In this document: positions 60,938 through 64,000 of the stretch, piece by piece
How the letters are laid out: each line of letters opens with the position of its first letter
Numbering within the stretch: position 1 is the stretch's first letter
Assembly (NCBI GenBank): GCA_017403155.1
Contig: JAFQOP010000012.1
Span: 62,001 to 126,000, forward strand
Source of the DNA: Clostridia bacterium
Lineage (GTDB): Bacteria; Bacillota; Clostridia; Oscillospirales; CAG-272
Direction: 5' to 3'
DNA length: 64,000 bases
The notes under the pieces: model-generated
What the model was told of the DNA's origin: nothing
The model's input: the letters and a program-made list of their open reading frames with translations, nothing else
Databases searched by the model: none
Position numbers and translations under genes: made by a program

Positions 60938-61412
60938 GAAGAAAGGAAGGTACGGTCCAATGAAAAAGTAACTTTCTCGATTCAAACGAAAGGAAGGTAC
61001 GGTCCAATGGCAAAGTAAGGTACCGACTTTAAAACGAGGGTGAGACTAAATACGGTGTTTGGATGAAGCAACCGTTTAGGGCTTGCAAAACACGGCGGTG
61101 TTACGCATTTATATATAGTTTCCATACAGTATGCATACGACAAACAATCAGTGGCAAGTGGGAAACGGTTTAAAAAGACCCTCGGAAAGTCAAACGCATC
61201 AGTAAAAATCGCCCTATGCGAAATCAGTTTACGCCACAATAGGAGTTGTTCTCGCTTGAGAATTTAAAGATGTGTGTTGTTGACGGCAAAACGACGGAAC
61301 GTAAGGCAGACTAAGAAAGAGAGGATAACCAAAGGATGTTAGATACGAAGAGTGAACATAAGTGACCCTTGATTGCAGTTCGACGATGCAGTCAAGGGTC
61401 ACTTATTTTTTT
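60938..61412 (+). ncRNA. Large structured non-coding RNA candidate, about 475 nt, family not recognised
   Basis: The transcript unit has a promoter at 60903 and a strong terminator whose 13-pair stem (61360-61372 with 61392-61404) is followed by seven T. The 5' end carries two identical 22-bp copies of GAAAGGAAGGTACGGTCCAA plus TG (60941-60962 and 60988-61009), each opening a three-codon frame. GGTAC/GTACC (60996-61000 with 61020-61024) encloses the second. A long-range stem pairs GACTTT and CGAGGGT (61025-61041) with ACCCTCG and AAAGTC (61178-61191). Local hairpins include AACAC/GTGTT and TTCTC/GAGAA. No frame of useful length exists on this strand, and the opposite-strand 85-codon frame lacks support. 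It is not RNase P, SRP RNA or tmRNA; large families such as ROOL, GOLLD or OLE cannot be tested by eye. Confidence 0.65.
61360..61412 (+). terminator. Terminator of the large structured RNA
   Basis: Stem AAGTGACCCTTGA/TCAAGGGTCACTT, then ATTTTTTT. Confidence 0.9.
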
Positions 61413-61445
61413 ATCGGGGAGCCGCAGGGCTTCTTTTTTTATTAT

Positions 61446-61799
61446 TCAGTCCTCGCGTGCTGTGAGAATTCCAACTGTATTCTCACTTCTGTTGTGGTGC
61501 TGCATGATCAAGTCCATCTCCTCATCCGTGCAGGCGAAGAGGAGCTTGACCTCAACGTCCGACTTCAGAATATCGACCGAGGATATTATCCCTCTCACCC
61601 GTCGGTCGGATGAAGTGCCGAGCCAGACGTCTACCTCTACGTTGTCCGAGGAGTGGCTGCCGTCAAGATATCCGTAGTCAAGCGGATATATATAATCCTC
61701 GTATCTCGGGTGACAGCTCCCCTTAGGTCGGTCGACGACTATCCTATGCTTCTCTACGAGCTTGTCCAGAAGCTGCCAGAATTTCTCATTTTTATTCAT
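61446..61799 (-). CDS. Inorganic pyrophosphatase-like small protein
   Basis: The 117-aa protein contains KGSCHPRYEDYIYPLDYGYL followed by DNVEVDVWLGT, matching the core strands of family I inorganic pyrophosphatases (RGS-KYE...YPxNYGF...DxxxxDVxxxG). It is shorter than the usual 160-180 aa, and only part of the metal-binding set is evident, so activity on pyrophosphate is uncertain. I start at the ATG at 61799 with AGGGAG upstream. It is the last gene of the leftward small-gene cluster. Confidence 0.75.
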   Translation of the reverse strand: MNKNEKFWQLLDKLVEKHRIVVDRPKGSCHPRYEDYIYPLDYGYLDGSHSSDNVEVDVWLGTSSDRRVRGIISSVDILKSDVEVKLLFACTDEEMDLIMQHHNRSENTVGILTARED

Positions 61800-61959
61800 A
61801 TCCGGTCTCCCTGTGTCTTTTCTGCCTGTCCTAAAATGATAGCACACTTTTTCCCCTTTGTCAACGGAGGCTCAACAAGGCTCGCGATACAGCTTGAGAA
61901 GCTACAAAAGCATGAGTAATAATCAAAAAAACACCCGTTGCATTGTGGGCTTGTTTAAT

Positions 61960-62178
61960 TTAATACCAAGCAACAGTACCAGAGCTTTTTTTGACATCGA
62001 TTCCGCTGACTGCGTGAAAGGCATAGTATTTATCCGGATCCTTATCCGAGAGCTTAACGATACGTCCACGCTCGCCGTCCTTCTTAGAAATTATGCCAGG
62101 ATTGCTTTCATCATCCTCCACGTAGTATTCATAAAAATATTCGTCGTTTTCAATATATAAGAGTTTATATCTTAACAT
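61960..62178 (-). CDS. Small acidic protein of unknown function
   Basis: A 72-aa protein rich in Tyr, Asp and Lys (starts MLRYKLLYIENDEYFYEYYV). I prefer the ATG at 62178, which follows AGGGTGAGAG, to an upstream in-frame ATG at 62211 that overlaps the preceding gene without a binding site. It lies 25 bp after the 207-aa protein gene; no family was recognised. Confidence 0.55.
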   Translation of the reverse strand: MLRYKLLYIENDEYFYEYYVEDDESNPGIISKKDGERGRIVKLSDKDPDKYYAFHAVSGIDVKKSSGTVAWY

Positions 62179-62203
62179 ATCTCTCACCCTTGCATTTTGA
62201 TTA

Positions 62204-62827
62204 CTACTCATATTTTTTGAGCAGCTTTTCGAGCTTTGGTATGCATTCTTGCATCACGAGGCTAAAGCCCTTATCAAATTCGACTTCAATTGGCTCCCCA
62301 TCCGCATTAAAAACCCATATCATGGAGGAAATGCAATCGTAGCACTCATACTCCTCGCATATATCGTCTCCAACCGAATAATCCTCTATCCATTCGGTGA
62401 GGTAGTCTATGCGCGTTTGTGCACTTGATTTTGCACAGGAGACGGCACAATTATATCCTTCGTCTGCCTTTGTTTTTTCCTCGATGGGAGAAAGCGATGC
62501 TTTAAATGCTGTTAACTCTTTAATACAATCGACTATTATGGGCAAGGCTTTCTCGGCAACCTCTCTTTCCTCCTTCGTTTTCCGAGGCTTACCAAACGTA
62601 TAATCCTCTATTCCCGCTAAGCAGAGCGCAAAGCCCAGCACGTCCCCCTGCGTTGCGCATTCCCTCATAAACTCGGTAATTCGCTTTAACGCCTCTGCCG
62701 ACGTCCCGAAGTTGTCATGCATCTCCTGCGTGCCGGCAACAGTGGCAACAACTATCGCGTCATCGAGGCGAAAGCCCTTTTCCTTCCAAAGGTCAAGGAA
62801 GGACTCTACTGCTTCTTCATAAGTCAT
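62204..62827 (-). CDS. Cytosolic helical protein of unknown function
   Basis: A 207-aa, mostly helical, Cys- and Glu-rich protein starting MTYEEAVESFLDLWKEKGFR, with no membrane segment. No family was recognised. AGAGGAG precedes the ATG. It sits in a leftward series of small genes of unknown function that looks like an operon. Confidence 0.6.
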   Translation of the reverse strand: MTYEEAVESFLDLWKEKGFRLDDAIVVATVAGTQEMHDNFGTSAEALKRITEFMRECATQGDVLGFALCLAGIEDYTFGKPRKTKEEREVAEKALPIIVDCIKELTAFKASLSPIEEKTKADEGYNCAVSCAKSSAQTRIDYLTEWIEDYSVGDDICEEYECYDCISSMIWVFNADGEPIEVEFDKGFSLVMQECIPKLEKLLKKYE

Positions 62828-62863
62828 TTTTGTGCTCCTCTTTTCTGCGTATAAATTCTGCTG

Positions 62864-63271
62864 TTAATAATAGAACGAAATTGCTTCCTTGACAATGCCG
62901 TCTCGCTGATAGGTATCAAAAAGATGCTCTATCAGCCGCATTGCAATACAACCGATGCCGCAAGTTAAAATCTTATAGCAAAAACGGCTGTTTTCTACTT
63001 CTATTTTGCCCGAGGCAAGAAGTGCTTCGTAATCAACGGGGCGCACAATGCGCTTTGTTATCATCCGCTTGCGACCGCTTGACATTCTCTTCAGCTTTTC
63101 CCGTATTTCGGGCTCAAGGAGGGCGTCTTTGCAGATAGTGATTACTCCGTCATAAACTCTATCCTCGTTCCTATACCTTTTATCATTTAAGTTATACGGA
63201 CAGTATTCGAATATCAGCATTTCCTCATCCTGCAATACCAGTCGGGCATCGCCACCAATTCCTATGCTCAT
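62864..63271 (-). CDS. Cytosolic protein of unknown function
   Basis: A 135-aa protein starting MSIGIGGDARLVLQDEEMLI, with a central helical part and a Cys-containing segment (RFCYKILTCGIGCIAMRLIE). GGAGGAATAAG before the ATG is a good ribosome binding site. No family was recognised; it is part of the leftward small-gene cluster. Confidence 0.6.
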   Translation of the reverse strand: MSIGIGGDARLVLQDEEMLIFEYCPYNLNDKRYRNEDRVYDGVITICKDALLEPEIREKLKRMSSGRKRMITKRIVRPVDYEALLASGKIEVENSRFCYKILTCGIGCIAMRLIEHLFDTYQRDGIVKEAISFYY

Positions 63272-63301
63272 CTTATTCCTCCATTTTATTCAAAGAACGC
63301 A

Positions 63302-63835
63302 TCACAAATCACTGTCATCAAATTCATCAAAGGACTGCTCCGGTCGAAGACCGAAAAATCTTTTTAATGCAAGCTCTTCCATTTCCTTGCTTCCGTCAAG
63401 CACACAATGCATCGACCGACTCGCACAGCTTACTCCCTCAAAGACGTCGATATATTTAATTTCATATTGCTCAACGTCGTTTCTCTCTCCGTTATTTATG
63501 TCAAAGACGAGCAAGTCCGCTCCGCTCGGCGACTTGCCGAGACTCGGCACTCCTTCAAAGAGCACTCCGTCGATAGTACGAAGCTTGACGCACTTGCCAA
63601 CGTATTCCCGTATCGGGGCAATCTCGCTCTCCAGCGGCTCAATGCTCACGATATCATCCTCGCATAATTCGATATATTCCTTTTTGACGTTTTCAAGGCA
63701 GGCGTAGCATAAATAGGTGCCATCTTTACCGGTTTTGTAGATAAAGTGAACCCTGCCGCAAACAACGTTTCCACCAACGTCAGTTATTTCGACCCTTCTG
63801 CACTCTAGGTCACGACATTCCTTCAGCTTCATCCG
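63302..63835 (-). CDS. Protein of unknown function with beta-barrel-like N-terminal part
   Basis: A 177-aa protein starting MKLKECRDLECRRVEITDVG. Segments such as CVKLRTIDGVLFEGVPSLGK resemble Sm-like or small barrel folds, which is only a structural guess. The ATG at 63835 has AGGAGG upstream and lies inside the 3' end of the preceding gene (26-bp overlap); the frame could extend to a GTG at 63853 without better support. Confidence 0.6.
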   Translation of the reverse strand, partial: RMKLKECRDLECRRVEITDVGGNVVCGRVHFIYKTGKDGTYLCYACLENVKKEYIELCEDDIVSIEPLESEIAPIREYVGKCVKLRTIDGVLFEGVPSLGKSPSGADLLVFDINNGERNDVEQYEIKYIDVFEGVSCASRSMHCVLDGSKEMEELALKRFFGLRPEQSFDEFDDSDL

Positions 63836-64000
63836 CGCCATCCTCCTCTTCACTTTTTGCGAACATTCTTTTCGCTTGGAATATTGCGTCGAAGAGAAGG
63901 AGGAGCGCGCTTGCGCCGAGGGCTATGCGAAGGGGGATGGTCAGTCCGAATATTGCGATTAAGACGTTAAGCACCGCTAATGAGATATAAAAAATTTTGT
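63810..64000 (-). CDS. Membrane protein, 5' end beyond the window
   Basis: The visible C-terminal 62 residues hold two hydrophobic segments (ISLAVLNVLIAIFGLTIPLR and IALGASALLLLFDAIF), then a charged tail ending DEAEGMS before a TGA at 63810-63812. It is the most upstream visible gene of the leftward cluster and overlaps the next gene by 26 bp. Family unknown. Confidence 0.65.
   Translation of the reverse strand, partial: KIFYISLAVLNVLIAIFGLTIPLRIALGASALLLLFDAIFQAKRMFAKSEEEDGADEAEGMS

Noticed and set aside
60982..61239. 85-codon minus-strand frame inside the RNA gene
   Set aside because: No ribosome binding site, random-looking composition, and it overlaps promoter-linked structured RNA on the plus strand.

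Overview
The window is 64 kb from the chromosome of an endospore-forming, probably anaerobic Bacillota (Clostridia-like), possibly from a gut or similar habitat. The evidence for this is a complete cotJA-cotJB-cotJC spore-coat operon, a YtvI-type sporulation permease homologue, rqcH, C+-form L28, a short ProB without PUA domain, many lipoproteins with clean lipoboxes, AGGAGG-type ribosome binding sites and many TTGACA-17-TATAAT promoters. Base composition is close to balanced. The species cannot be named from sequence alone.

Layout. 1-531: 5' part of a flavin/NAD electron-transfer subunit. 728-8102: a complete type II-A CRISPR-Cas locus, read leftwards as cas9-cas1-cas2-csn2-leader-array (16 repeats, 15 spacers of 30 nt), with a tracrRNA gene divergent from cas9. 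8224-9444: cotJABC. 9538-15887: two small membrane proteins and a giant BspA-type leucine-rich-repeat lipoprotein behind a structured leader RNA with its own terminator. 16308-22393: gap, RNase P RNA, then murD, a lipoprotein, a cysteine desulfurase and rlmH. 22424-29674: CYTH protein, a 57-aa membrane protein, rpsO-pnp, and cca-rqcH-mnmM. 29803-39697: CE15-like esterase, transglutaminase-like protein, an operon of MBL hydrolase, M14 peptidase and beta-helix lipoprotein, a small lipoprotein, and a GNAT-tailed membrane protein. 39872-40254: tRNA-Tyr, tRNA-Thr and tRNA-Gln, then a run of small hairpins. 40707-47759: two membrane-associated unknowns, an NSS transporter, proB-proA-proC and rpmB. 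47817-60663: GME-fold protein, YtvI permease, cyclophilin, VTT and YitT membrane proteins, DUF362 ferredoxin protein, nagB-nagA, GH2 enzyme with EamA transporter, DegV protein and a small membrane protein. About 60938-61412: an apparently non-coding structured RNA of about 475 nt. 61446-64000: a leftward cluster of small, mostly unknown proteins.

How the genes work together. The CRISPR locus looks complete and functional: Cas9 nuclease residues, Cas1 active site, array promoter, tracrRNA promoter and terminator, and an ATTTGAG leader end directly against the first repeat. The remainder is mostly housekeeping (translation, RNA turnover, peptidoglycan and proline synthesis, amino-sugar catabolism) mixed with secreted or surface proteins for polysaccharide or peptide use.

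Most interesting: (1) the RNA at 60938-61412, whose 5' end carries two copies of a 22-bp element, each leading into a three-codon reading frame; (2) the hierarchical hairpin plus terminator upstream of the BspA-like gene; (3) the cas-operon leader that runs fully antisense to tracrRNA, and a second anti-repeat segment inside that tracrRNA.
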